From an uncultured Blautia sp. (lineage in GTDB: Bacteria; Bacillota; Clostridia; Lachnospirales; Lachnospiraceae): 64,000 nucleotides of DNA. Below, in pieces: positions 24,455 to 32,578 of this stretch. The notes beneath the pieces were generated by a model, which saw only the letters and a list, made by a program, of their open reading frames with translations, did no database searches and was not told the origin of the DNA. The position numbers and the translations under genes were made by a program. The stretch spans positions 1-64,000 of the forward strand of contig UQMI01000001.1 of assembly GCA_900542045.1 (NCBI GenBank). The letters are read 5' to 3'. Each line of letters starts with the position of its first letter. Position 1 is the stretch's first letter.

Positions 24455-25207
24455 TTATTCATAACGGTATAAAAATACCTGCTGTCTTCCTTTCTTGCTG
24501 GTGCCGCCCACATGGTCGAACTGAAAACGCCCCATTTTCCGAACAGATATGATATCGCCTTCTTTTGGCGCATAACCGTTGCTGGTCGTCATTCGTCCGT
24601 TTACAAATACCTGTCCGCCTTCAATCAGGGGAACGATACTGCTGCGGGAAGCACGAAATGCCAGAGCGATCAGACAGTCCAGCCGGCAGGAAGCCACAGT
24701 GCCCTGTACTGGTACCAGATGGGGAACGGGAAAATCCTCCGGATCCGTCACCATTGTTGTCAGAACCGGTGTATGGCGTACGCTGCACAGATTTTCCATC
24801 AGATAGCCCGACATTCTCTTCAGGCAGAAGACATAGGCCCCGGCTTCTTCCACCAGAATATCTCCCAGGACACTTCTTTCCAGCCCCAGGCCCAGAATAG
24901 ATCCCAGATAATCCCTATGAGAAAGTTTTTCAGAAAAACGGGGGGATTTTGCCTGTACATGAAGACAGGCAATGGGATACTCCCAGTCAAAAGAAAGAGC
25001 ATCAGGAATAAACGCTGCTATCTGACGCTCTGCAAATTCATAGCCGCCTCCGGTCTGGAGTGTGATGCCCAGTTCACGGTAGCTGCGGCTATTTACCATA
25101 TGTAATTCATTCAGGTTCAGGAAATCGGTAAACATGACAATCCCTCTCTGATATGCCATGTTTGCCAGCTCCTGGATCCGTTTTGAAAAAAGGTCATCTT
25201 TTGTCAT
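24455..25207 (-). CDS. ylmH: YlmH-type S4 RNA-binding protein
   Basis: 250 residues: an N-terminal region beginning MTKDDLFSKRIQELANMAYQ, and a C-terminal S4 domain (RLDCLIALAFRASRSSIVPL ... GRMTTSNGYAPKEGD). YlmH-type proteins have been linked to ribosome rescue and occur beside sepF in Firmicutes. The ATG lies 5 bp after the sepF stop and no ribosome site is visible, so translation is probably coupled to sepF. Confidence 0.9.
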   Translation of the reverse strand: MTKDDLFSKRIQELANMAYQRGIVMFTDFLNLNELHMVNSRSYRELGITLQTGGGYEFAERQIAAFIPDALSFDWEYPIACLHVQAKSPRFSEKLSHRDYLGSILGLGLERSVLGDILVEEAGAYVFCLKRMSGYLMENLCSVRHTPVLTTMVTDPEDFPVPHLVPVQGTVASCRLDCLIALAFRASRSSIVPLIEGGQVFVNGRMTTSNGYAPKEGDIISVRKMGRFQFDHVGGTSKKGRQQVFLYRYE

Positions 25208-25212
25208 AGTGT

Positions 25213-25836
25213 TTAAAACGCGTTCCGCATGGAAGGAACGGCTCCGCTCAGAATGTCCTGAAAATCTCCGGTAATATCCACATTATAAGGTGTGAGGATA
25301 AAAATATAGCTGGAAATCTTCTGCAGACTTCCGCCTAGTGAATAACAGGCGCCTGAAGTAAAATCAATGATCCGCTGTGCGACCTCAACATCGAGTCCTT
25401 CCAGATTCAGTACAACGGTAGAGTTGTCCACCAGTGTATCTGCAATCTCTCTGGTATCTTCCATTGAGGTGGGTTTGATTACGCAAACTTCCATATTGAC
25501 GTTTTGCCCTTTCCTTGCACTGCGCATCGGCGTGATCTTGGAAGAGGTCGCAGCCGGCTGACGGCTCGTCCTGGATGAGGAAGAAGATGTCCTGGCTGTG
25601 GCTGTTCTGGATGCGACAGTGGATTTTGCAGTGCTTCTGGCCTTGGAAACCGGTGGTTCCGGCTCGTTATCCAGATAATCATCATCATAGTCATCTTCTT
25701 TTTTGAATTTTTCGAAAAACTTCTTACGTGGTTTTTCTTCTTCAAAATCGTCTTCGAAATCTTCATCAAAGAAGTCATCGTCGTCGTATTCATCGTTCAG
25801 CTTGATTGCATCTAAAAACTTATCTAAAACACTCAT
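25213..25836 (-). CDS. sepF: Cell division protein SepF
   Basis: 207 residues. The N terminus MSVLDKFLDAIKL is the membrane-binding amphipathic helix; an acidic then Ser/Thr/Arg-rich linker (about 17-105) precedes the C-terminal SepF fold (VCVIKPTSMEDTREIADTL ... SSYIFILTPYNVDI). SepF polymerises into rings and anchors FtsZ at the septum. The linker is longer than in Bacillus. Confidence 0.95.
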   Translation of the reverse strand: MSVLDKFLDAIKLNDEYDDDDFFDEDFEDDFEEEKPRKKFFEKFKKEDDYDDDYLDNEPEPPVSKARSTAKSTVASRTATARTSSSSSRTSRQPAATSSKITPMRSARKGQNVNMEVCVIKPTSMEDTREIADTLVDNSTVVLNLEGLDVEVAQRIIDFTSGACYSLGGSLQKISSYIFILTPYNVDITGDFQDILSGAVPSMRNAF

Positions 25837-25862
25837 TTTAAAGGATCTCCATTCTTAATCTC

Positions 25863-26558
25863 TTATCGTGTATAATCTCGGGCGCCGAAAATACCGGTGC
25901 CAACACGTACCATGGTTGCACCCTCCTCGATTGCCACCTCATAATCCCCAGTCATACCCATGCTGAGAACACTCATAGTAACATTATCAATGTTTTTGGC
26001 AGCGATGTCAACACTTAATTCTTTCAGGCGCCGAAAAACCGAGCGATTTTCTTCCGGATCTTCCACATAAGGCGCAATGGTCATCAGCCCCATCAGCCTG
26101 AGATGAGGATAGACAGCCACTTCTTTGACAAACGGCAGGACTTCATCCACTTTCAGGCCAAATTTGCTCTCTTCTTCCGCTACGTTAACTTCGGCCAGCA
26201 CAGGTACCACTACCTGTTTCTTTGCGGCTTCCTGCTCGATAGTCTGTGCCAGACGGACAGAATCCACAGAATGTATCATGGCGGCCTTATCAACTATGTA
26301 TTTCACTTTATTTCTCTGAAGATGTCCGATCATATGCCAGCGGATATCTGAAGGAAGCTGGTCATATTTGGCAGTCAGTTCCTGTACTTTATTTTCACCG
26401 AAATTTCTGCTGCCGGCATCATATACCTCTCTCAGCATTTCCACCGGTTTCGTTTTGCTCACCGCGATCAGCGTCACCTCGGAAGGATCTCTGTGGCTGC
26501 GTACGCATGCCTCCTGTATCCGCCTTTCCACCTCATGTAACTGTTCTGCAAGCATCAT
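25863..26558 (-). CDS. yggS: PLP homeostasis protein, YggS/YlmE family
   Basis: 231 residues of an alanine-racemase-like barrel with the PLP lysine K35 in LIAVSKTKP and the phosphate-binding SMGMTGDYEVAI and RVGTGIFG segments. It carries PLP and affects amino-acid pools; no enzyme activity is established. Two in-frame ATGs follow AGGAGG. It lies between the HlyD-like gene and sepF, as ylmE does. Confidence 0.95.
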   Translation of the reverse strand: MMLAEQLHEVERRIQEACVRSHRDPSEVTLIAVSKTKPVEMLREVYDAGSRNFGENKVQELTAKYDQLPSDIRWHMIGHLQRNKVKYIVDKAAMIHSVDSVRLAQTIEQEAAKKQVVVPVLAEVNVAEEESKFGLKVDEVLPFVKEVAVYPHLRLMGLMTIAPYVEDPEENRSVFRRLKELSVDIAAKNIDNVTMSVLSMGMTGDYEVAIEEGATMVRVGTGIFGARDYTR

Positions 26559-26612
26559 GTATGCCTCCTTTATATTATATGTTCATTCATCTGTATCTAT
26601 TCCCGCGGAAAT

Positions 26613-28055
26613 CTACTGCACCAGATCATCTTCCCTGACCTGAGAACCATCCTGGACAATATAGTCATACTGAGACAGGCCGTAAGAGGTTCCGGTTTCC
26701 ACGATTGCGAATTCATCGTTCTGATCCAGAATAGAGATCATCCGGAACACCGGATATCCCTGATTAATACAGAACACGCCTTCCAGAGCGCCTGTTTCCC
26801 CAATAACATACTGATCGGCCGAATCCGGCAGAGACAGTACATCGCCCTGGGAGAAACTGGATTTTTCCACATAATAACAGTCATCCTTGAAACCGTAAAT
26901 GGTGGGAGAAACAAATTCCGTAGAGGATCCGCCGTCTGTCTGTTTTAAGAAGCCAAGCTGGTTGCTGTCACCGCCCATGGTAGCGTACTCTGAGGGAATG
27001 ACATAAAAATCCTTGCTTACAATGGCGGATAATGGAATTTTCAGCCCGCTTTGGATATTAGTGACCAGCTCAATATCCAGGAACCTGTCTGAAGCATACC
27101 GGATCAGTCCTTTGTTAAAGTCCAGTTTTCCATATGTACTTCCATCAATTTCGATAACTTCGATATCTCCCATCTGCGAGATTCCGTCTTTCAGGAATTT
27201 GACTTTAATACTGGTACGGTCGGCAAGGTCAGATGCCTGTCGTTCTGTCAGAGGTATGATCAGACTCCATGCCTCATCGGTGATAATGGTATAGACTTCC
27301 TGACCGCTCTCCACTGCTTCATCTGTTTTCAGATTTACTTTCTGATATGCGTTCTGATCAAAATCCGCAGAAGTCAGCGTATCCACGGTTTTCCCTTCAT
27401 AACCGTCCATGGAATACAGGATGATACCGTCAGAAGCAGCCTGATGGATATTCTGACTGCCATAACTGACTGTGGAAGCCTGTACATTGTCGGAAGAAGT
27501 CTCTCCCGTCTCCTCTTCTCCGGACTGCGTGCTGTCTGTCAAACTGTCCGTATTATAAGCGGCCCCTGCATACTGCAGAATATTGCCCTCCAGCTCATAT
27601 TTAAAGCTGTAGGTGTCATTAAAATTGCTCAGGGAAAAACCATGAGAGAAATTACTCATCTGCTGCCGGATCTTGGAAAGATCTTCCTGGCTGAGCTCCG
27701 CCACATTCTGAACTGTCTGCGTCAGACTGATGCTGTAAACTGTGCCGTTTGCATGGATCTTATTTCCCTCACGGGCGTAATAGGTGATATAACCGCCGGT
27801 ATCTGCGGTTACTATGGAATCTTCCCGCAAAACCAATCCTGTATAAGTTTCATTTCTGGAAAGGGGTCCCGATATGACCTGATAAGTTGTGTAATGTGTA
27901 CTGGTCAGATATACAATGGCACTGAAAATAATATATAAAAACAGGGCGCCAAACAGCAGCGTACCGATGTTAAGTGTAAACATTTTCTGAAGAAGGACCA
28001 GCATTTTCCTTATGGTGGAAGGAAGCTGATTCTTTGTCTTTTTTTGTTTCGGCAA
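26613..28055 (-). CDS. HlyD-like membrane-fusion/adaptor protein of the division cluster
   Basis: 480 residues. A basic N terminus, one membrane segment (about 31-53) and a long extracellular part with a split lipoyl/HlyD barrel: SGPLSRNETYTGLVLREDSI followed by GYITYYAREGNKI, and later a region with KINLKTDEAVESGQEVYTI-type features. Long Ser/Thr/acid-rich linkers are present. HlyD proteins usually link an inner-membrane transporter to outer layers, but no transporter is encoded here; the gene precedes yggS-sepF-ylmH. It starts at TTG 28055 behind GGAGAG. Its job in envelope assembly is unknown. Confidence 0.72.
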   Translation of the reverse strand: MPKQKKTKNQLPSTIRKMLVLLQKMFTLNIGTLLFGALFLYIIFSAIVYLTSTHYTTYQVISGPLSRNETYTGLVLREDSIVTADTGGYITYYAREGNKIHANGTVYSISLTQTVQNVAELSQEDLSKIRQQMSNFSHGFSLSNFNDTYSFKYELEGNILQYAGAAYNTDSLTDSTQSGEEETGETSSDNVQASTVSYGSQNIHQAASDGIILYSMDGYEGKTVDTLTSADFDQNAYQKVNLKTDEAVESGQEVYTIITDEAWSLIIPLTERQASDLADRTSIKVKFLKDGISQMGDIEVIEIDGSTYGKLDFNKGLIRYASDRFLDIELVTNIQSGLKIPLSAIVSKDFYVIPSEYATMGGDSNQLGFLKQTDGGSSTEFVSPTIYGFKDDCYYVEKSSFSQGDVLSLPDSADQYVIGETGALEGVFCINQGYPVFRMISILDQNDEFAIVETGTSYGLSQYDYIVQDGSQVREDDLVQ

Positions 28056-28106
28056 ACTATCTCTCCTTTTCGTAATACGAAGTTATCCGGAAATTTGCAT
28101 AAAATG

Positions 28107-28135
28107 ATTGTAACATTTTAGACGGATATTGACAA
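28107..28135 (-). promoter_or_regulatory. Promoter of the HlyD-like/yggS/sepF operon
   Basis: Minus strand: TTGTCA (28135-28130), 17-bp spacer, TACAAT (28112-28107). Its -35 box overlaps the -35 box of the divergent DUF378 promoter by 5 bp. Confidence 0.7.
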
Positions 28136-28156
28136 GCTTTTTGTCCTCTGCATAAA
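28129..28156 (+). promoter_or_regulatory. Promoter of the DUF378 gene
   Basis: Perfect TTGACA (28129-28134), 16-bp spacer, CATAAA (28151-28156). Only one polymerase could use this and the divergent promoter at a time. Confidence 0.6.
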
Positions 28157-28212
28157 TCCGGCAGAAAACGGGAAGTATAAGAAAAACGATAAATACCAGG
28201 AGGAAATGAAGC

Positions 28213-28428
28213 ATGAAAGGACTGGATTATACAGCACTGACCATTGGAATCATCGGAGCCATTAACTGGGGCCTGATCGCCCTGTTCAGTTTCGATCTGG
28301 TGGCGTTTTTATTTGGAAATATGTCGTGGATCTCCCGGATTGTATATGGTCTCGTTGGCCTGAGCGGGCTGTATCTGCTCAGCATGTATGGAAGGATCGG
28401 CAGACAGGATGAACGTACACAGGTATAA
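28213..28428 (+). CDS. DUF378 small membrane protein
   Basis: 71 residues with two hydrophobic segments (about 7-30 and 38-58), including the family's GAINWGLIALF and VYGLVGLSGLY. DUF378 proteins are inner-membrane proteins of unknown role. AGGAGG lies 9 bp before the ATG. Transcribed alone, away from the division cluster, and ended by a hairpin. Confidence 0.9.
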   Translation: MKGLDYTALTIGIIGAINWGLIALFSFDLVAFLFGNMSWISRIVYGLVGLSGLYLLSMYGRIGRQDERTQV

Positions 28429-28460
28429 ATAAGATCCCGCAAAACAGAGCTTTACAGGAA

Positions 28461-28493
28461 ATCAGCAGCTCCCCGGATTGAGGAGCTGCTGAT
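28461..28493. terminator. Hairpin between the convergent DUF378 and P-loop genes
   Basis: ATCAGCAGCTCC (28461-28472) pairs perfectly with GGAGCTGCTGAT (28482-28493). No clean T-run follows, but the place between two converging genes fits a bidirectional terminator. Confidence 0.6.
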
Positions 28494-28524
28494 CTGCTTC
28501 TATATTATATTATCACAGTTTTCT

Positions 28525-28944
28525 CTATAGCTCTACGACTACTTTCTCCTGGAAGGCAGCCGGGATTTCTTCTTTATCAAGGGAGATGCTGACAACAACG
28601 GTAATGCCGAATTTTTCGCTGATTGCATCTAATTGAGCAAGGGTGTCAGTTACATCGCATTCTTCTAATTTTGCAATTTTCAAAAAGCTGTCCAGATAAA
28701 TCTGTTCCAGGTCATGATCCTGAGAAAGGATTCCACAGATAAAACCAATAAACTCGTCGCTGTTCTTTAACGGGTAGCCGGATACGTCGATGAGACGAAC
28801 TTTATTATTTAACTCATACATATGCTTCGTGCTCTTGTCTAAGTAAACAATGTTGCCATTGGCGCTCTTAATCTCCTTATTTACTCTGTCTAACAGTACT
28901 TTTGTTTTACCCTTGCCCTTCTTACCTACAATTAGTTCAACCAT
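28525..28944 (-). CDS. Small P-loop ATPase-like protein of unknown function
   Basis: 139 residues starting MVELIVGKKGKGKTKVLL, a clear Walker A motif (GKKGKGKT). A possible Walker B is the QIYLDSFLK region, and VVVSISLD forms another strand. ATG 28944 is chosen because AAGGAGG precedes it; the frame is open 54 bp upstream. It is too short for a helicase or ABC protein. A monocistronic unit with its own promoter (29014-29042). I do not recognise its role. Confidence 0.7.
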   Translation of the reverse strand: MVELIVGKKGKGKTKVLLDRVNKEIKSANGNIVYLDKSTKHMYELNNKVRLIDVSGYPLKNSDEFIGFICGILSQDHDLEQIYLDSFLKIAKLEECDVTDTLAQLDAISEKFGITVVVSISLDKEEIPAAFQEKVVVEL

Positions 28945-29013
28945 CCTGTTTTCCTCCTTAGACGCATTAATATAATATGTATTTTTAACAAAATCCATAT
29001 CTAATATGGTTTA

Positions 29014-29042
29014 ATTATAGTGTATTTCAACAATAAATTCAA
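29014..29042 (-). promoter_or_regulatory. Promoter of the small P-loop protein gene
   Basis: Minus strand: TTGAAT (29042-29037), 17-bp spacer, perfect TATAAT (29019-29014); leader of about 65 nt. Confidence 0.7.
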
Positions 29043-29112
29043 TGTTTATTTTAGGAAATCCTAAAAAAATTAGGCAAGTGCCATAGCAACGGAGGATTAC
29101 GGTTTTTTCTGC

Positions 29113-30195
29113 TCAGTCATTGATCTTTTCCAGAAGGGTATTCATCTGCTGATACAGAAGATCCTTGGTGGAAGCACCCATAACGATGGCAACATATGGC
29201 TTGCCATATTCATTCTGCGCCAAAAGCGCAAGACAGTTCCCGGCCAGCGATGTGGTTCCCGTCTTTCCCCCCAGGATCGTTACACTTTTCGGCGGTGTTG
29301 CCGCCCCTGTCAGATATAAATCGGTGGATTCCAGGAAAATGGAACCTTCTGTACCGTCTGCATGCAGTGGTGTTGCCGTATAGGAAGAAAGCTGAATGGT
29401 ATTCAAAAAGGACGTATAATTCAGCGCTTCCCGCAGCATCAGATAAATATCATAAGGTGTGGTATAGTGGTTTTCATCCTGCAGGCCATGGGGATTGGTA
29501 AAGTGAGTGCCTGTACAGCCGAGGGCCTGCGCTTCCTGATTCATCAGATCTACAAAACCGGAAATACTGCCGCCTACCTGTTCTGCAATGGCTGCTGCTG
29601 CATCATTACCAGAATAGACCAGAAGACAGTCTAAAAGTTCCTCCAGAGTCAGCTGGTCTCCCACCTGCAGTCCGCAGACCTGGGATCCGGCTTCCAGATC
29701 CAGCGCATTTTCACTGACTGTTACAGTAGCACTCATATCGCCATATTTATAAGCCACAATGGCAGTCATGATCTTGGTAATACTGGCAGGATAAACCCGG
29801 TCGTAAAGTCCCTGGGCATACATAACCGTCCGGTCTTCCACATTGAACAGCGCTCCCTGCTGCCCCTCCGGAAGAGAAATTCCTTCATATTCCACGTTAT
29901 TGCTGTCACTGACGCACAGATTCTGCGCAAAGGACTCAGCCAGTTTGATACCGCTTTGCTGCTGTCGGGATGGAAACTCCGTAAGTATAGAAAAAGCTTT
30001 GGGTAATCCGGAAACAGAATGATCCCGAAGCAGCAAAACACCTGCCACGCATGCCAGGACAAGGATACAGATTCCCAGAAAAGCCAGAATCCTTCTTCGT
30101 CTTCTCCTTTGACGCATACGGGCCCGCGCCCTTGGTCCCATGGTACGCCCGTTTTTATTTGCATGGACGGACGAGGTATGTTTTGTCTGTTTCAT
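29113..30195 (-). CDS. D-alanyl-D-alanine carboxypeptidase (penicillin-binding, S11 family)
   Basis: About 360 residues. An arginine-rich cytoplasmic start (RARARMRQRRRRRR) leads into a membrane segment (ILAFLGICILVLACVAGVLL), then the extracellular S11 domain with catalytic SxxK in ASITKIM, SGN, and KTG in GGKTGTTS. It removes the terminal D-Ala of stem peptides. Unlike typical DacA/DacF it lacks a C-terminal anchor and is held by its N terminus. ATG 30195 follows GGAGG; the frame opens at 30216. Located after rodA, so it belongs to the wall-synthesis group. Confidence 0.9.
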   Translation of the reverse strand: MKQTKHTSSVHANKNGRTMGPRARARMRQRRRRRRILAFLGICILVLACVAGVLLLRDHSVSGLPKAFSILTEFPSRQQQSGIKLAESFAQNLCVSDSNNVEYEGISLPEGQQGALFNVEDRTVMYAQGLYDRVYPASITKIMTAIVAYKYGDMSATVTVSENALDLEAGSQVCGLQVGDQLTLEELLDCLLVYSGNDAAAAIAEQVGGSISGFVDLMNQEAQALGCTGTHFTNPHGLQDENHYTTPYDIYLMLREALNYTSFLNTIQLSSYTATPLHADGTEGSIFLESTDLYLTGAATPPKSVTILGGKTGTTSLAGNCLALLAQNEYGKPYVAIVMGASTKDLLYQQMNTLLEKIND

Positions 30196-30277
30196 TTGTT
30201 CTTCTACCTCCATCATAGTGTCTTTTTCTTATAAGAATAAACAGAGAATCTGGAAATAATCTCTAAAGTCTGTTTCT

Positions 30278-31426
30278 TTACAGCAGACGTTCTTTCCAGG
30301 TACTTTTGTGCAGCTCTTTATATGCGCTGCTCTGCAGCCCCACATTGATCACAAGCCCCATACCAATATAGAGACTCACCAGAGAACTCAGACCATAACT
30401 GACAAAAGGAAGAGGGGTACCTGTGTTGGGCATCATGCCGGTGGCTACACAGATGTTGACAAATGTCTGGAACATGATGACCGTAGCTACCCCGCAGCAA
30501 ATCACCTTTCCGGAAAGATCTTTCGACCGCAGGCTCATCCGGATACATTCATAGGCGATCAAAAACAGCAGGCCAATGATACAGCAGCAGCCAATGAAAC
30601 CCAGTTCCTCTCCGGCCACTGCAAAAATAAAGTCGGTCTGGTTTTCTGATACAAAATTTCCGTTGTTGGCAGATGCCACATCGTTATTTTCCAGTCCCTT
30701 TCCGGTGAGCTGGCCGGAGCCGATGGCCGTAATAGAATTTTGCTGCTGTTCGATATCATCCGCATATTCCTCATCTTCCGGGTACAGAAAGGACATGATA
30801 CGGTCTCTCTGATAGTCCTTGAGGAGGTTCTGATCCGGCTGCACCACAATACTCAGGAAAATGATCAGCAGCGGGATTACGATCAGTATGGCCCCGCCGA
30901 TGATCTTGTAGCTCAGTCCTGCCACGTAGATCATGACACAGAACAGCACCGTTACAGTAATGGTATTTTTCAGGTCCGGCTGCATGTAGATCAGCGCCAG
31001 CGGGATCATTAGAAGAACGGCGCTTTTCAGTATCGTCCTGGGTGTATTCAGATTCTCTTCGTGATCCATAAAGAATTTGGCAAAGAAAATGATCAGGATG
31101 ATCTTGGAAAGCTCTGTGGGCTGAAACGTGACAAATCCCAGATTAATCCATCGTGTGGCGCCATTGGTGGATTCTCCCAGCAGATAAACGGCCAGGAGCA
31201 TGACCAGATTTCCCACATACATGATCCAGGAAAAATTCAGAATCCAGGAAAAATCGATCAGAGAGACCACAAGCATCACGCACAGTCCGAAGATCACGCC
31301 AAACATCTGCCGGTTCTGCAGAGATTCTCTGGCGCTTCCCACCAGAAGTACACCAATGATACTTAGAGCAACCAGCCATACGATCAGTCTGAAATTGTAA
31401 AAACGCAGCTTGTATTGTTTTAGCAT
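30278..31426 (-). CDS. rodA: RodA, peptidoglycan glycosyltransferase (SEDS family)
   Basis: 382 residues with about ten membrane segments. It keeps the SEDS features STNGATRWINLGFVTFQPTELSK near the first extracellular loop and NTGTPLPFVSYG near the C terminus. It polymerises glycan strands with PBP2, which is encoded in the same operon, during elongation. Its start is ATG 31426 behind AGGAG, 39 bp after minE. Confidence 0.95.
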   Translation of the reverse strand: MLKQYKLRFYNFRLIVWLVALSIIGVLLVGSARESLQNRQMFGVIFGLCVMLVVSLIDFSWILNFSWIMYVGNLVMLLAVYLLGESTNGATRWINLGFVTFQPTELSKIILIIFFAKFFMDHEENLNTPRTILKSAVLLMIPLALIYMQPDLKNTITVTVLFCVMIYVAGLSYKIIGGAILIVIPLLIIFLSIVVQPDQNLLKDYQRDRIMSFLYPEDEEYADDIEQQQNSITAIGSGQLTGKGLENNDVASANNGNFVSENQTDFIFAVAGEELGFIGCCCIIGLLFLIAYECIRMSLRSKDLSGKVICCGVATVIMFQTFVNICVATGMMPNTGTPLPFVSYGLSSLVSLYIGMGLVINVGLQSSAYKELHKSTWKERLL

Positions 31427-31465
31427 AAGTACTCCTTTATCCTTTAACGATACCGCCGGCGATGC

Positions 31466-31723
31466 TTACCGTCGGGCGGTTTTGCAGTTTCTTGCCATCA
31501 GCGGGATCGTTGCTGACAGGGCAGGCGGCGTCTGGGTCATCTGCAGAATCACATGTTCCTCATCAATGGGAACATATTTGCTGATGGTATGTATTACATC
31601 ATTTCGCAGCATGAGGATCATCTGCGGGGAGCAGTCCATTCGCTCCGATAAGAGCAGAAGCTTCAGACGGTCCTTTGCAAGATTTCCGGAAGCAGCCTGT
31701 TTTCTGTGAAGAAATCTTCTCAT
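31466..31723 (-). CDS. minE: Cell division topological specificity factor MinE
   Basis: 85 residues: MinD-binding/membrane-targeting N-terminal part (AKDRLKLLLLSERMDCSPQM) and C-terminal dimer domain (VIHTISKYVPIDEEHVILQM). MinE drives MinD oscillation. ATG 31723 follows GGAGG by 7 bp. It directly follows minD (18 bp). The minC gene expected in front of minD is missing. Confidence 0.95.
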   Translation of the reverse strand: MRRFLHRKQAASGNLAKDRLKLLLLSERMDCSPQMILMLRNDVIHTISKYVPIDEEHVILQMTQTPPALSATIPLMARNCKTARR

Positions 31724-31741
31724 ACATACACCTCCCAAATT

Positions 31742-32524
31742 CTAATTTCTGCTGAAAATCCGTTTCAGGAAGCCTTTTTTCTTTTCCACCGGAAGAAAAG
31801 GAACCTCTTCTCCCAGAATCCGGCGGCAGATATTCTGATAAGCAGTTTCCGCCGGCGAATCTTTGCCGGATAAAGGTGAACCCTGATTGGTGGCAATGAC
31901 GATCTGTTCATCGTCCAGAATCGTACCGATCAGATCCACAGCCAGTATATCCACCACATCGTCCACCGACATCATATCTCCTCTTCGTATCATATCCGGC
32001 CGTAAACGGTTGATGATCAGATGAATATCGTGAAGCCCTCCGGATTCCAGAAGACCAATGATCCTGTCTGCATCCCGGATAGCCGACACCTCCGGAGTAG
32101 TGACTACCAGAGCCTTATCCGCTCCTGCCACAGCATTGCGGAACCCCTGTTCAATACCGGCGGGACAATCCAGAAGGATAAAATCAAATTCTTCCCGCAA
32201 TTCATCGGTCAATTTGATCATCTGTTCCGGTGTCACCGCACTTTTGTCTTTGGTCTGGGCAGATGGAAGCAGACAGAGATTCGGCTGCCGTTTGTCTTTG
32301 ATCAGTGCCTGCTTTAGCCTGCAGTTTCCGCTGGTTACATCCACCAGATTATATACGATCCGGTTTTCCAGTCCCATTACCACATCCAGGTTACGAAGGC
32401 CGATATCTGTATCTACCAATACGACTTTCTGTCCCAGCATAGCCAGTCCGGTGCCGATATTTGCCACAGTGGTGGTCTTGCCCACACCGCCTTTTCCGGA
32501 TGTTATCACAATTACTTCACTCAT
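31742..32524 (-). CDS. minD: Septum site-determining ATPase MinD
   Basis: 260 residues: deviant Walker A KGGVGKTTT, DTDIGLRNLD, DCPAGIEQGF, and the C-terminal amphipathic membrane helix (KKKGFLKRIFSRN). It dimerises on the membrane with ATP. ATG 32524 follows GGAGGAGG; the ATG 21 bp upstream overlaps that site. It lies 54 bp after the PBP2 gene with no room for minC. Confidence 0.97.
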   Translation of the reverse strand: MSEVIVITSGKGGVGKTTTVANIGTGLAMLGQKVVLVDTDIGLRNLDVVMGLENRIVYNLVDVTSGNCRLKQALIKDKRQPNLCLLPSAQTKDKSAVTPEQMIKLTDELREEFDFILLDCPAGIEQGFRNAVAGADKALVVTTPEVSAIRDADRIIGLLESGGLHDIHLIINRLRPDMIRRGDMMSVDDVVDILAVDLIGTILDDEQIVIATNQGSPLSGKDSPAETAYQNICRRILGEEVPFLPVEKKKGFLKRIFSRN

Positions 32525-32578
32525 TTTCTTTCCTCCTCCATTCATTTCCGTCTTTGGGATTTCTCGGGAGTATTTTGA

